Shown here piece by piece: positions 8,872 through 17,657 of a stretch of 64,000 nt of DNA. The translations under genes and the position numbers were made by a program. The notes under the pieces are model-generated. The model worked only from the letters and a program-made list of their open reading frames with translations, was not told the origin of the DNA and searched no databases. This stretch comes from BOG-234 sp035552355. Its GTDB lineage: Bacteria > Acidobacteriota > Terriglobia > Bryobacterales > Bryobacteraceae. Each line of letters opens with the position of its first letter. The first letter of the stretch is position 1. The stretch spans positions 7,998 to 71,997 of the forward strand of contig DASZLP010000289.1 of NCBI GenBank assembly GCA_035552355.1. Reading direction: 5' to 3'.

Positions 8872-9882
8872 TTAGGCAACCACCTCTTCTTCCTTGCCGG
8901 CGTCAGGTTTGTCTCCGGAGTCGGATGCAGGTGCGACGGCCGATTCCGATTTCGTGAGTTCGAGGAAGATCTCTTCGAGCGACTCGCCCATCGTGCGCAG
9001 TTCCGTGAGATTCCAACCGGACTGAACGACCGCGCGCGCCAGCTCAGGCCGCACGGTCGCATTCTCGAGTCCGCGCACTTCGAAGACCTCCGCGCTGCGG
9101 GAGTCGCGCGAGTCGAGGGAAGCCACGCTGGCGACGCCCGCGACCTGCTCGAGCCGCTGCCGGATCTGGCTGGCAGGAGCGCCCGAAACTTCGATGCGAA
9201 CAGCTTCGGCCGTTCCGCGGCGGTTGTGCAGATTCGCGACTGTATCCGACGCTACGATTTCGCCATCGTTAATGATGATGACCTTGCTGCAGGACTGTTC
9301 TACTTCCGACAGAATATGGGTGCTCAGGATGATCGTGTGATCGCCCGAAAGGCTGGCGATCAACTGCCGGGCCTCGCGCTGCTGCTGCGGATCGAGTCCC
9401 GAGGTCGGCTCGTCAAGGATCAGCACGGGCGGGTTGTGGATGATCGCCTGGGCCAGCCCGACGCGCTGCCGGTAGCCTTTGGAAAGCTTGCCGATGATGG
9501 TGGCTTTCTTATCGGCAATGGCGGTGCGGTCGCACACTTCATCTACGCGCTTCCTGATTTCGCCGGCGGGGATTCCCTTCAATTTGGCGACGAACGTCAG
9601 GTACGACGCAACCTCCATCTCCGGGTACAGCGGGGGCGTTTCCGGCAGATAACCGATGCGTTTCTTGACCTCGAGCGACTGGTCGAGAACATCGAAACCG
9701 GCGACGGTGGCCTTTCCCGCGGTGGGCGGAAGAAAGCAGGTGAGGACTCGCATCGTCGTCGTCTTCCCGGCGCCGTTCTTGCCAAGGAATCCGACGATCT
9801 CGCCCTGACCCACTTCGAAGGAGATGTTCTTGACGGCGACATTACGTGCGTATCGCTTGGTCAGACCTTCGACTTTAATCAT
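8872..9882 (-). CDS. ABC transporter ATPase, GldA-like
   Basis: A 336-residue ATPase. Walker A is GKNGAGKTTT near 34-43, the signature is LSKGYRQRVGLAQA, Walker B is PVLILDEPTSGLDP, and the switch histidine is in STHILSEVE. A C-terminal regulatory part of about 110 residues follows and ends in a charged tail. The ATG opening MIKVEGLTKRY is the only start that fits the family; longer in-frame extensions would cross a divergent gene. It heads the minus-strand operon. Its ribosome site is weak. Confidence 0.92.
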   Translation of the reverse strand: MIKVEGLTKRYARNVAVKNISFEVGQGEIVGFLGKNGAGKTTTMRVLTCFLPPTAGKATVAGFDVLDQSLEVKKRIGYLPETPPLYPEMEVASYLTFVAKLKGIPAGEIRKRVDEVCDRTAIADKKATIIGKLSKGYRQRVGLAQAIIHNPPVLILDEPTSGLDPQQQREARQLIASLSGDHTIILSTHILSEVEQSCSKVIIINDGEIVASDTVANLHNRRGTAEAVRIEVSGAPASQIRQRLEQVAGVASVASLDSRDSRSAEVFEVRGLENATVRPELARAVVQSGWNLTELRTMGESLEEIFLELTKSESAVAPASDSGDKPDAGKEEEVVA

Positions 9883-10034
9883 AGGTATATAGTTTGACGG
9901 ACGGCCCCGGCGGAGTGTTACGCTTTCCGCGTCGAACCGGCGAGGCAAGTCCCGTAGCGAGTATATGATACCAGGAATCGGGACTGGTTTGGGATGCGCG
10001 GGCGAGAGCCGTTTCCGGTTAGGATAAGGAAAGC

Positions 10035-10448
10035 ATGTCCGCCGAAGCGCCTGGGATTTGTTACGAAGGCATCCACTGTACGCTGACGATCGAGAAGTCC
10101 CCGCCGCACGTAATCGTCCTGCGTATTTCCGGCTGCGATATCGGCGAATTCGGCGAGGCGCCGATGCGCGCATTGAACGAGAGTGTGTCGGAAGCCAATC
10201 CCGTGGACCTTTTCATCGACGCGCGCGATGTGAGCGGGGCATCGATCGAAGTGAGCGGAGAGTGGGCCGCGTGGCTGGGCGCGCACCGCGCGGGATTGCG
10301 CTCGGTGACCATGCTGACGGGATCGCGATTTGTTCAGATCACAGCCGAGTTCGTGCGAAGATTCGCGAGTCTCGAGGGCATCATGCGGATCGGGAACGAT
10401 TCAGCGGTGTTCGATTTTGAGCTGGCGGAGGCGACGCAGGCCCGTTGA
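10035..10448 (+). CDS. Small STAS-like protein of unknown function
   Basis: A 137-residue soluble protein with an AAGGA site before its ATG. The centre reads as alternating strands and helices like SpoIIAA/STAS or CRAL-TRIO-like sensors: HVIVLRISGCDIGE, VDLFIDARDVSGAS, HRAGLRSVTMLTGSRFVQ, FVRRFASLEGIMRIG. No phosphorylatable serine motif of classic anti-anti-sigma factors is visible. It diverges from the ABC operon and faces glgC tail to tail. I would call it a conserved hypothetical with a probable STAS-like fold. Confidence 0.7.
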   Translation: MSAEAPGICYEGIHCTLTIEKSPPHVIVLRISGCDIGEFGEAPMRALNESVSEANPVDLFIDARDVSGASIEVSGEWAAWLGAHRAGLRSVTMLTGSRFVQITAEFVRRFASLEGIMRIGNDSAVFDFELAEATQAR

Positions 10449-10523
10449 TCAGCTGAGGCAGGCACTGGCGCGGCAAGATGTTTCAGCACAGGCTTTCCGG
10501 CTGGCGTCGCAGCTTCCATTCTG

Positions 10524-10599
10524 TGTTTCACAGCTCACGCCGGGTTTCACAGCTGAGGCCGCATTTCACAGCTCACGCCGCATTTCACAGCTCACGCCG
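10524..10599. repeat. Four tandem 19-bp units at the 3' end of glgC
   Basis: Four head-to-tail 19-base units with the core TTTCACAGCTCACGCCG start at 10524, 10543, 10562 and 10581. The last two are identical; the second carries GAGG in place of CACG. The last unit contains the glgC stop codon. There are no spacers, so this is a minisatellite-like array between convergent genes, not a CRISPR array. Confidence 0.85.
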
Positions 10600-11806
10600 G
10601 CGACGGAACAACCGTAATCCCCGACTCCGTCACAACCCGGCCGTGGGCGCGATCCTCCACCGCATCGAAACCGACGCGGCTGTTTTCCGGAAGGTCGACG
10701 CCCTCGCCGATGATGGCGCGACGGATACGGCTGTAGCGCCCGATATTCGCGCGCGGCAGCAGAATCGACTCCTCCACCTCGCAATAGCTGTTGACGCGTG
10801 CGTATGGTGACAGCACGCTGCGGTTCACGCGCCCGCCGGAGACGATGCATCCGGGCGAAACGATGGAATCGGTCGCGACGCCGATGCGGCGGCCACTCTG
10901 CGCGAAGACGAATTTGGCGGGCGGCGCCGGAAAGGCGCGGGTACGGATCGGCCAGCGATCGTCGTAGAGGTTGAACTCGGGAGAGACGGCAACCAGGTCC
11001 ATATTCGCCTCGTAATAGGCGTCGAGGGTGCCGACATCCCGCCAGTAGAGCGCGGCTTTGCGGTTCATGTCGAGGAAATCCCAGGCGACGACCCGCCGGC
11101 GGGCGAGGCAGTTGGGCAGGACGTCGCGGCCGAAATCGTGAGACGAAGCGGGACAAGCGGCGTCGGCGAGCAGTTCCTCGATCAGGACATTCGTATCGAA
11201 AATGTAGATGCCCATCGAGGCGCTGACTTTGGAGGCATCGAAGGCGGAACGAGCGGGAGCGCCGTGGCGAGGTTTTTCTTCAAACCCGCGGACGCGATAG
11301 TCGTCGCCGATGTCGGCGATGCCAAAATGGCGGGCTTCGGAGGGGTTCTCCTGGATCGTCGCGATGGTGACCTCGGCTGATTTTGCAAGATGCCACGAGA
11401 GCATATCCCCGTAGTTCATCTTGTATATATGGTCCGCGGAGAGGATCAGGACGTGCGCCGGTTTCTCGGTGACAATGCTCTGCAGATTCTGGTACACTGC
11501 GTCGGCAGTACCTCGGTACCATTCCTCGCTGACGCGCTTCATGGGGGGAAGAATCTCGACAAACTCGCCCATAGCGGTGGCGAAGATGTGCCATCCGTCG
11601 CGGATATGCCTGTTTAGTTCCAGTGACTTGTATTGTGTTAGGATGAAAATTCTGCGGACATCGGAGTTCATGCAGTTGGATAGCGTGAAGTCGATAATCC
11701 GGTAGACGCCACCGAACGGAACTCCTGGTTTCGCGGTATCGCGGGTGAGAGGATGCAGACGTTCACCGGCCCCTCCAGCCAGCAGTATCGCGAGAACATT
11801 CACCAT
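10592..11806 (-). CDS. glgC: Glucose-1-phosphate adenylyltransferase
   Basis: A 404-residue enzyme making ADP-glucose from glucose 1-phosphate and ATP for glycogen synthesis. The nucleotide loop LAILLAGGAGERLHPLTRD is at the N-terminus; AKPGVPFGGVYRIIDFTLSN, WYRGTADAV, HIYKMNYGDM and GFEEKP follow. A left-handed beta-helix domain with SIVSPGCIVSGG and ANIGRYSRIRRAIIGEG makes up the C-terminal third. The start MVNVLAILLAGG matches the family even though no good ribosome site precedes it. The extreme 3' end runs into a 19-bp tandem array. No other glg gene is in the window. Confidence 0.95.
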   Translation of the reverse strand: MVNVLAILLAGGAGERLHPLTRDTAKPGVPFGGVYRIIDFTLSNCMNSDVRRIFILTQYKSLELNRHIRDGWHIFATAMGEFVEILPPMKRVSEEWYRGTADAVYQNLQSIVTEKPAHVLILSADHIYKMNYGDMLSWHLAKSAEVTIATIQENPSEARHFGIADIGDDYRVRGFEEKPRHGAPARSAFDASKVSASMGIYIFDTNVLIEELLADAACPASSHDFGRDVLPNCLARRRVVAWDFLDMNRKAALYWRDVGTLDAYYEANMDLVAVSPEFNLYDDRWPIRTRAFPAPPAKFVFAQSGRRIGVATDSIVSPGCIVSGGRVNRSVLSPYARVNSYCEVEESILLPRANIGRYSRIRRAIIGEGVDLPENSRVGFDAVEDRAHGRVVTESGITVVPSPA

Positions 11807-11901
11807 AAAAGGGAGTCGAAGAACGGTTTGTGCGGGTTCAGCCGTGGTGGCGGGCCAGGAGATTAAGCGCACGCCCCTTATGCGCGACCGGGTTTGCGGG
11901 C

Positions 11902-11929
11902 TTGACTTTTCGGCTCAGGCCCATATGAT
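11902..11929 (+). promoter_or_regulatory. Sigma-70-type promoter for rpsU
   Basis: TTGACT, 16 bases, then TATGAT: one mismatch from consensus in each hexamer. It lies between divergent glgC and rpsU and points at rpsU, giving a predicted leader of about 125 bases. The clearest vegetative promoter in the window. Confidence 0.65.
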
Positions 11930-12000
11930 ATCAGTACCCTGGCTGGGCGAGGCGGGGTTTAATTTGCCGCCTAAGCCACGTAAGGTTGGTTTTTTTGATC

Positions 12001-12028
12001 GCGCACAAAGGACCTTCGGGCTGTGCGC
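12001..12028 (+). promoter_or_regulatory. Hairpin in the rpsU leader
   Basis: GCGCACA and TGTGCGC form a seven-pair stem whose loop contains CCTTCGGG, able to close a UUCG tetraloop. A run of seven T's lies just upstream. The hairpin sits 16 bases before the GGAGGT ribosome site of rpsU, where a leader structure could affect initiation or RNA stability. Confidence 0.5.
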
Positions 12029-12060
12029 ATTCTATGATCGGTTTGGAGGTGTCGTAAGTT

Positions 12061-12258
12061 TTGGCTGAAGTGAGACTCCAGGAAGGCGAAACCCTGGAAA
12101 ACGCCCTCAGGCGCTTCAAACGCAAGGTGCAGCAGGAAGACATCATTAAAGAGGTCAAGCGCCATTCCTTTTATTTGAAGCCGGGGGAGAAATTGCGGGT
12201 CAAGCAGGCACTGGCACGCAAACGCAACCGGAAAAAGAGCCGCCGCGAAGTCGAATAG
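12061..12258 (+). CDS. rpsU: 30S ribosomal protein S21
   Basis: A 65-residue basic protein of the small subunit platform, near the anti-Shine-Dalgarno end of 16S rRNA. The core ENALRRFKRKVQQEDIIKEV and the basic tail RKRNRKKSRREVE are diagnostic. Translation begins at TTG, set by a strong GGAGGT ten bases upstream; no ATG is available in frame. It stands apart from the ribosomal cluster at 25-28 kb and has its own promoter. Confidence 0.95.
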   Translation: MAEVRLQEGETLENALRRFKRKVQQEDIIKEVKRHSFYLKPGEKLRVKQALARKRNRKKSRREVE

Positions 12259-12318
12259 CAAGATAGTAACCGGGGAGCCGGTTGCGCCACTTAGTTGGTG
12301 GCGGGCCGGCCTTCGGAG

Positions 12319-12347
12319 CGTTTGGGCCGGCGCGAAGCGCCCAAACG
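12319..12347 (+). terminator. Strong hairpin between rpsU and the zinc-ribbon gene
   Basis: CGTTTGGGC and GCCCAAACG pair perfectly over nine bases around a loop containing GGCGCGAAGCGC. No T tract follows, so it may be a Rho-dependent stop, an RNA-stabilising structure or a repeat. The GGCGCGAAGCGCC core recurs at 28759-28771, which favours a dispersed repeat. Confidence 0.5.
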
Positions 12348-12423
12348 GGCTGGAGAAACATTGGGCGGGTCCTAACAGGCGGGGCGGAATGGCAACCCCC
12401 GCTTCCAATCGCAGGATGGTGCC

Positions 12424-12732
12424 ATGCCAGACTTTCAGGATCGGGTTTTGAAGTGCATGGACTGCGGTGCTGATTTTGTATTTACCGCAGGCGAGCAGCA
12501 GTTTTACCACGAGAAGGATTTCAGGAACGAACCGAAGCGCTGCAAGGCGTGCAAGGTGAAGCGGCAGAATAGTCCTTCTGAACGGGGTGGACCGCCGGGA
12601 AAAGTGGAGACTTCGGCGATCTGCTCTCAATGCGGCCGGGAAACGACGGTTCCGTTCCGGCCCACCCAGGGGCGCCCGGTGTTTTGCCGGGAGTGCTTCC
12701 AGAGCCGGAAGGCGACGGGGGCCAGCGCCTGA
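12424..12732 (+). CDS. Double zinc-ribbon protein
   Basis: A 102-residue protein with eight cysteines in four CxxC knuckles: CMDC (11-14) and CKAC form the first ribbon, around a YHEKDFRNEPKRCKAC segment typical of the zinc-ribbon zf-trcl family; CSQC and CREC form the second. The middle and tail are charged and probably flexible. Such proteins are common in Acidobacteria and related phyla and may bind nucleic acid or ribosomes, but no function is established. It follows rpsU at 165 bases, so it may be read from the same promoter. Confidence 0.85.
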   Translation: MPDFQDRVLKCMDCGADFVFTAGEQQFYHEKDFRNEPKRCKACKVKRQNSPSERGGPPGKVETSAICSQCGRETTVPFRPTQGRPVFCRECFQSRKATGASA

Positions 12733-12794
12733 CAGCCTTTCTGTGTGAAGCCCGCGGGGGCGGTTGGATCGGGACGGCAGGACAGTAAAGAACA

Positions 12795-13415
12795 GTGGCG
12801 GCTTCGCGAACTAATGTTCTGAAAGACCCGGATTCCTGTCTGGAAAACCGCGGGGAATCCCAGGCGGGCCGGGCGTCCGCGGCGCGGACAACTCCCCGTA
12901 CTTTCATGGATCTCAACGAACCCTCGATCGATCGACTCCGCCTGAAGCTCCGGTACAAGGTGCTGTACCACGTGGGGCACAACTGCGCCGATGTGGACGA
13001 TCTGGTTCAGGAGAGCCTGGCGCGCTTTCTGCGCGCGGAACAGCGGCACCAAATCCGCAACACGGACGAATTCGGCGCCTTTCTGAACGGGGTCTGCCGT
13101 AACGTAATTCTCGAATACCGGCGTCGTATCAAGCGTGAGCCGACGATCGACCCGGACATTCCGATACCCGACGCGGGTGTGCGGCCCGATGCGGAAATCT
13201 TCGAAATGCGGGATGCCATCGACAACGGCCTGAAGGAATTAGCCGAGCGCGACCGGGCCATTTTACGGTCGCTTTACCTCGAAGGCAAAGAAAAAGACGA
13301 GATTTGCCGGGAATGGGGCATGACGGACGCGCAGTTCCGCGTTGTACTGTTTCGCGCCAAAGAACGCTTTCGCCGCGTGTATGGACCGGAATTGAAACGA
13401 AATTCCGGGACCTGA
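12795..13415 (+). CDS. RNA polymerase sigma factor, sigma-70/ECF-like
   Basis: A sigma factor of 206 residues from this GTG, or 169 from the ATG at 12906 (MDLNEPS); the first 37 residues look disordered, so the shorter form is quite possible. Region 2 is DVDDLVQESLARFLRA and FLNGVCRNVILEYRRRI, and region 4 is ERDRAILRSLYLEGKEKDEI with a helix-turn-helix at MTDAQFRVVLFRAKERFRR. The gene 22 bases downstream encodes a zinc-finger/STAS protein, the likely regulator. Confidence 0.85.
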   Translation: MAASRTNVLKDPDSCLENRGESQAGRASAARTTPRTFMDLNEPSIDRLRLKLRYKVLYHVGHNCADVDDLVQESLARFLRAEQRHQIRNTDEFGAFLNGVCRNVILEYRRRIKREPTIDPDIPIPDAGVRPDAEIFEMRDAIDNGLKELAERDRAILRSLYLEGKEKDEICREWGMTDAQFRVVLFRAKERFRRVYGPELKRNSGT

Positions 13416-13437
13416 CACTCAGTAGGTGGACGGAAAT

Positions 13438-13947
13438 ATGGTCTGTAAAAAGGAACCGATAGAACGCGAGCAGGTGATCGCAAAGTATTTATCACGATCG
13501 CTCGACTCCGAAGCCGTCGAGGAATTTGAAGGCCATTATCTCGGCTGCGACGAGTGTTTCGACGAGTTGAGACTCAGTGAGCGGATGGCGGCCGACCTCC
13601 GCGCTTCGAACCTCGCCTGGAATCAGAACGGCGGCGTGTCAGTGCTGCGCTTCCGCGCGAACGCTGAGCTCACGCATTCCGCGCACGAGCTGGATGAGCT
13701 GCGCAAGGAAGTCTTCGAGCAGAGCGATTCCCGCGTGATCATCGATCTGAGCCGGGTAACGCGCATCGACAGCGCCGGCCTCGGCCAGTTGATGAGCTGC
13801 TATTCGCACCTGGTGAAGAACCGGGGCGCGCTGAAGATGGTGAATCCGGCGCCGGAGATCAAAAAGCTTCTCGACATGACGGGGTTGAGCACGCTCATCC
13901 CGACTTTTCATGACGAGAAGGAAGCCGTCAGCAGCTTCCGCAATTGA
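13438..13947 (+). CDS. Zinc-finger anti-sigma-type domain fused to a STAS domain
   Basis: A 169-residue chimera. Residues about 10-50 form an anti-sigma zinc finger (zf-HC2): a helix then H-x3-C-x2-C in HYLGCDEC, as in ZAS-family proteins that bind ECF sigma factors. Residues about 65-169 form a STAS domain like SpoIIAA/RsbV, with RVIIDLSRVTRIDSAGLG carrying the serine at the site phosphorylated in anti-anti-sigma factors. GGTGGA seven bases before the ATG picks this start over a GTG four codons upstream. Its place right after a sigma gene suggests it controls that sigma factor. Confidence 0.82.
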   Translation: MVCKKEPIEREQVIAKYLSRSLDSEAVEEFEGHYLGCDECFDELRLSERMAADLRASNLAWNQNGGVSVLRFRANAELTHSAHELDELRKEVFEQSDSRVIIDLSRVTRIDSAGLGQLMSCYSHLVKNRGALKMVNPAPEIKKLLDMTGLSTLIPTFHDEKEAVSSFRN

Positions 13948-14098
13948 TAAAAGAAGCTTTCAGTTTCAGTTATCAGTTGCCAGCGAAAGGCCGGGGAAAC
14001 TGGTATTGACCTTCGACAGCTCTCAATGCAAAACTGATTGAGAGCAAAGAAGCGCGGATCTCACGAACGCTTCAAACACAGACACGGAGGTTGTGGTC

Positions 14099-14735
14099 AT
14101 GAAGCGCGGTTTGGTTGTTCTCATTCCTGGTTTTTTCGCCGCCGGAACAATGGATGGCGGCCACGGCGGCACCGAATACGGACACCTTCGTTTACACCCT
14201 TAGCCTGCCGTCGGTGACGGCGTGAGTGGAAGACGACAGCGCGTTCACCGACTATCAGTTCTCCTGGGTCGGCCCCCTGAAGTTCAACGCCGCCGATAAT
14301 TCAGCTTGCCCGACCGTGTGCGGTCCCGTAACGCCCGGTTCGACCGTGACCGAGGGTGAATCGTTCGATACGTTCAGCTTTACTTCCTCCGGCTCGGATG
14401 CAGAGGTCGACGTCCTGTTTTCCGATTTCTCGGGCGATACGTTCGACGACAGCAATACGGTGACCTTCAAGTTCGTCGAATCCGATGCGTTCTGGGCGAC
14501 GCCCGGCTCGGTGACGTCTCCGACGGACGGCAGCGCGTCGTTCGTGATCGGCACCGCGCCTCCTCCGCAGAACCTGCCCAGCGAAATTTCGAGCAGCGAC
14601 ACCGGCAGCCCAATCACATGCATCCATTGCAGCCTCGATATTCAGGACACGCCGGAACCGAGTACTTCCGCGTTGTTCGCGGGCGCACTCGGCGGCCTCG
14701 CGCTGCTGCTTCGGAAGCGGTTTCTGAAAGCCTGA
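14099..14735 (+). pseudogene. PEP-CTERM sorted protein, disrupted by a frameshift and a stop
   Basis: A GGAGG site and ATG open a signal peptide (MKRGLVVLIPGFFAAG). Near 14150-14157 the sensible reading shifts by one base: removing one G gives GTMMAATAAPNTDTFVYTLS in continuous sense. That frame then meets TGA at 14223-14225 and resumes as EDDSAFTDYQFSW. The rest reads well to a C-terminal sorting signal, TPEPSTSALFAG then a hydrophobic helix and RKRFLK. Two independent lesions argue for a decayed gene, though assembly errors could explain them. Restart at the GTG at 14226 would give a product without an export signal. Confidence 0.75.
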
Positions 14736-14763
14736 AGCGGCTCGGGCCTCGACCCGCCGCCAG

Positions 14764-14866
14764 TGGCAATTATCGCTCCGTTACCGTCGCGGCACGGTAA
14801 GACCTTGAATTTACTGAGTCGCGCACGTCGGTATGCGGTGCTTCGGGGCTTCTGCCATGGGCTTAT
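14764..14866 (+). repeat. Composite dispersed repeat, copy 2
   Basis: The partner of 2634-2766: TGGCAAT, CGCTCC, TTGAATTTACTGA and CTTCTGCCA-GGGCT occur in the same order. About 70 positions align without gaps, with substitutions concentrated between the two conserved blocks. It fills the spacer between the broken PEP-CTERM gene and the next ABC operon. Confidence 0.7.
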
Positions 14867-14914
14867 AGTCCTTTCCGAACGAAAGTCGGAGCGCTTTCGT
14901 TATTCTTACAAAGA

Positions 14915-15840
<926 letters not shown>

Positions 15841-15844
<4 letters not shown>

Positions 15845-16662
15845 GTACGACGCTCGCTCTGATTCGCGACACATTTCGCGAGGCCTTCGCACGGCGAATC
15901 TTCTGGGGATTCTTCGCCTGCTGCAGCGCGCTGTTGCTGTTCCTGATCTTCATCATGCGCATCGACGTGGTGCAGGGCGCGATCGCGACCGTCACAATCT
16001 TCGGACGCAGCACGCCCAGCACCGACGTTCAGGGCCTTGTCCAGCAGACTCAGAGCGTGATCGCGATGGTGCTCTACTTCGCCGGCATGGCTCTTTCCGT
16101 CTTCGCTTCGGCGGGCCTGGTGGCGGCGGTGTTTGAGCCGGGGCGCATCGAGCTGCTGCTCTCGAAGCCGGTTTCCCGCACGCACCTGCTGATGGGCCGA
16201 TATCTCGGCAACCTGCTGGTGGTGGCGGCGAATATCGTTTACCTTGTGGTGGGGTCGTGGGTGATCTTCGGCGTGAAGACCGGCGTCTGGGGCGCGGGAT
16301 TTCTGGTTTCGAGCCTTTGCACGATTTTCATCTTTGCCGTCCTGCTGGCGGTTCTCGTGCTCGTCGGCGTCCTGTGGGACAGCGCTGCGGTCGCCATCAT
16401 GGTCACGTTCGCGATCATGATTATTACGCCGATTCTGGCGCAGAAATCCCAGATTGAGCGGCTGCTAAGCTCGGAATGGTCCCGCGTGGTGGTAAGAGTT
16501 CTGTACTACGCGCTGCCGAAAACTTCCGACGTGAGCCTGATCATCCGGCATATGATTTTGAACCAGCCGATCGATAGCTGGATGCCCGTCTGGAGCACCG
16601 CGGTGTTCGGCGCGGTTGTGCTCGGGCTCGGGCTCTGGCGATTTCAGCGGAGGAGTTTCTGA
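15841..16662 (+). CDS. ABC-2 type permease
   Basis: A 273-residue membrane protein with about six hydrophobic segments. EPGRIELLLSKPVSRTHLLMGRYLGN is shortened here to its key features: the coupling region with SKPVSRTHLLMGRYLG near 110-125. It is the NosY/GldF type of permease found with two-part exporters. Cargo unknown. It begins at a GTG overlapping the ATPase stop and its own TGA shares a base with the next ATG, so all three genes are co-translated. Confidence 0.88.
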
Positions 16663-17558
16663 TGAAGCGCGTGATAAGCCTGCTCGCTTTCGCCGTTACG
16701 CTCGCGGCGCAGCCGCGCATCGACAACGTGCTCGGGAAAATGGTCCCGCCCGGCGCCACCAGTCTGGTCGGCGCTCACATGGACCAGATCAAGCAGACCG
16801 CGCTCTACCGTAAGATGCTCGCGAGCGCGAGCCTGACCGAGTTGGATCAGTTCGCCGCCCAAACCGGCTTCGATCCGCGCCGCGACGTGCGCGACCTGCT
16901 GTATGTATCGACCAGCGCCGGCAGCGTATTGCTGGCGCGCGGGACGTTCCACCTGAATCCCACGACGCTCAGGAACGCGCGAAGAATCAAGCACGGCCCG
17001 TACGAAATCATGAGCGAGGGTAGCGGCGGATTCTGCGTCCTTGATTCGACTCTTGCCGCGGCCGGCGATGTTCCGGTCCTCGAAGCGGCGCTTGACGAAT
17101 GGACGTCGGGTTCGCACACCGCCGCGCAGCCGCTCGTCGCGCGCCTCGGCAGCGTGAATCCGCAGAGCCAGCTTTGGGGAATTTCGACAGGCACGGGAAA
17201 TTTCCTCGCCGAACATCCACCGGGAGTCAGCGCGGGAATCGATTTCTCGAAAATCTTCCGCGGCCTGCAGGACACGTGGTTCGAGGCGGACTTCAGCGGC
17301 GGCCTGCGCGCCGAAGTGCGCGGCACGGCGGCAACGGAAAAGGACGCACTGAGTCTGCGCGATGCGGTGCGGGGCATTGTCGGCCTCGGCAGACTCAGTG
17401 TGCCCGAGAATCAGTCCGAACTGCTGAAGGCCTGGGACGGCATCACCGTCGATCAGCAGGGCCGGTCGATTTCGCTCCACGCCGACATTGCGCAGGACCT
17501 GATCGACAAGCTTGTGCAGACGCTGATTACGCCTGCACAGCGCCGCCGGGCACAGTAG
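16662..17558 (+). CDS. Secreted hypothetical protein linked to the ABC exporter
   Basis: A 298-residue protein with a short signal peptide (MKRVISLLAFAVTLAAQ) and no further membrane helix. The mature part is an alpha/beta mix with VPPGATSLVGAHMDQIKQT, FDPRRDVRDLLYVSTS and NFLAEHPPGVSAGIDFS; I recognise no catalytic motif. It is translationally coupled to the permease, so it is probably an extracytoplasmic partner or cargo of that transporter. Confidence 0.72.
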   Translation: MKRVISLLAFAVTLAAQPRIDNVLGKMVPPGATSLVGAHMDQIKQTALYRKMLASASLTELDQFAAQTGFDPRRDVRDLLYVSTSAGSVLLARGTFHLNPTTLRNARRIKHGPYEIMSEGSGGFCVLDSTLAAAGDVPVLEAALDEWTSGSHTAAQPLVARLGSVNPQSQLWGISTGTGNFLAEHPPGVSAGIDFSKIFRGLQDTWFEADFSGGLRAEVRGTAATEKDALSLRDAVRGIVGLGRLSVPENQSELLKAWDGITVDQQGRSISLHADIAQDLIDKLVQTLITPAQRRRAQ

Positions 17559-17569
17559 ATAAGTCGTTG

Positions 17570-17642
17570 CTGAACCGCGCGCATGAGCAAGCTGTGCCGG
17601 GGTGAAGCCCGGCCTGCGGGGACGAGTGCCCGCGCCACGAGG
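17570..17642. repeat. Composite repeat with terminator-like hairpin between convergent genes
   Basis: Three elements in a row: TGAACCGCGCGCATGAGC (also at 1464 and 35174), the hairpin GCCGGG-gtgaa-GCCCGGC, and GACGAGTGCCCGCGCCACG (the minus-strand form of the repeat at 6716 and 27987). It fills the spacer between two convergent genes. The hairpin has no T tract. Confidence 0.65.
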
Positions 17643-17657
17643 CGCGCTGAATCGGCC

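Noticed and set aside
10524..10599. CRISPR-like array
   Set aside because: Units are directly tandem with no spacers and no cas genes are near.
13948..14098. Regulatory RNA between the STAS chimera and the broken gene
   Set aside because: Only AT-rich CAGTTTCAGTTATCAGTTGCC-like stretches typical of intergenic filler; no clear fold.
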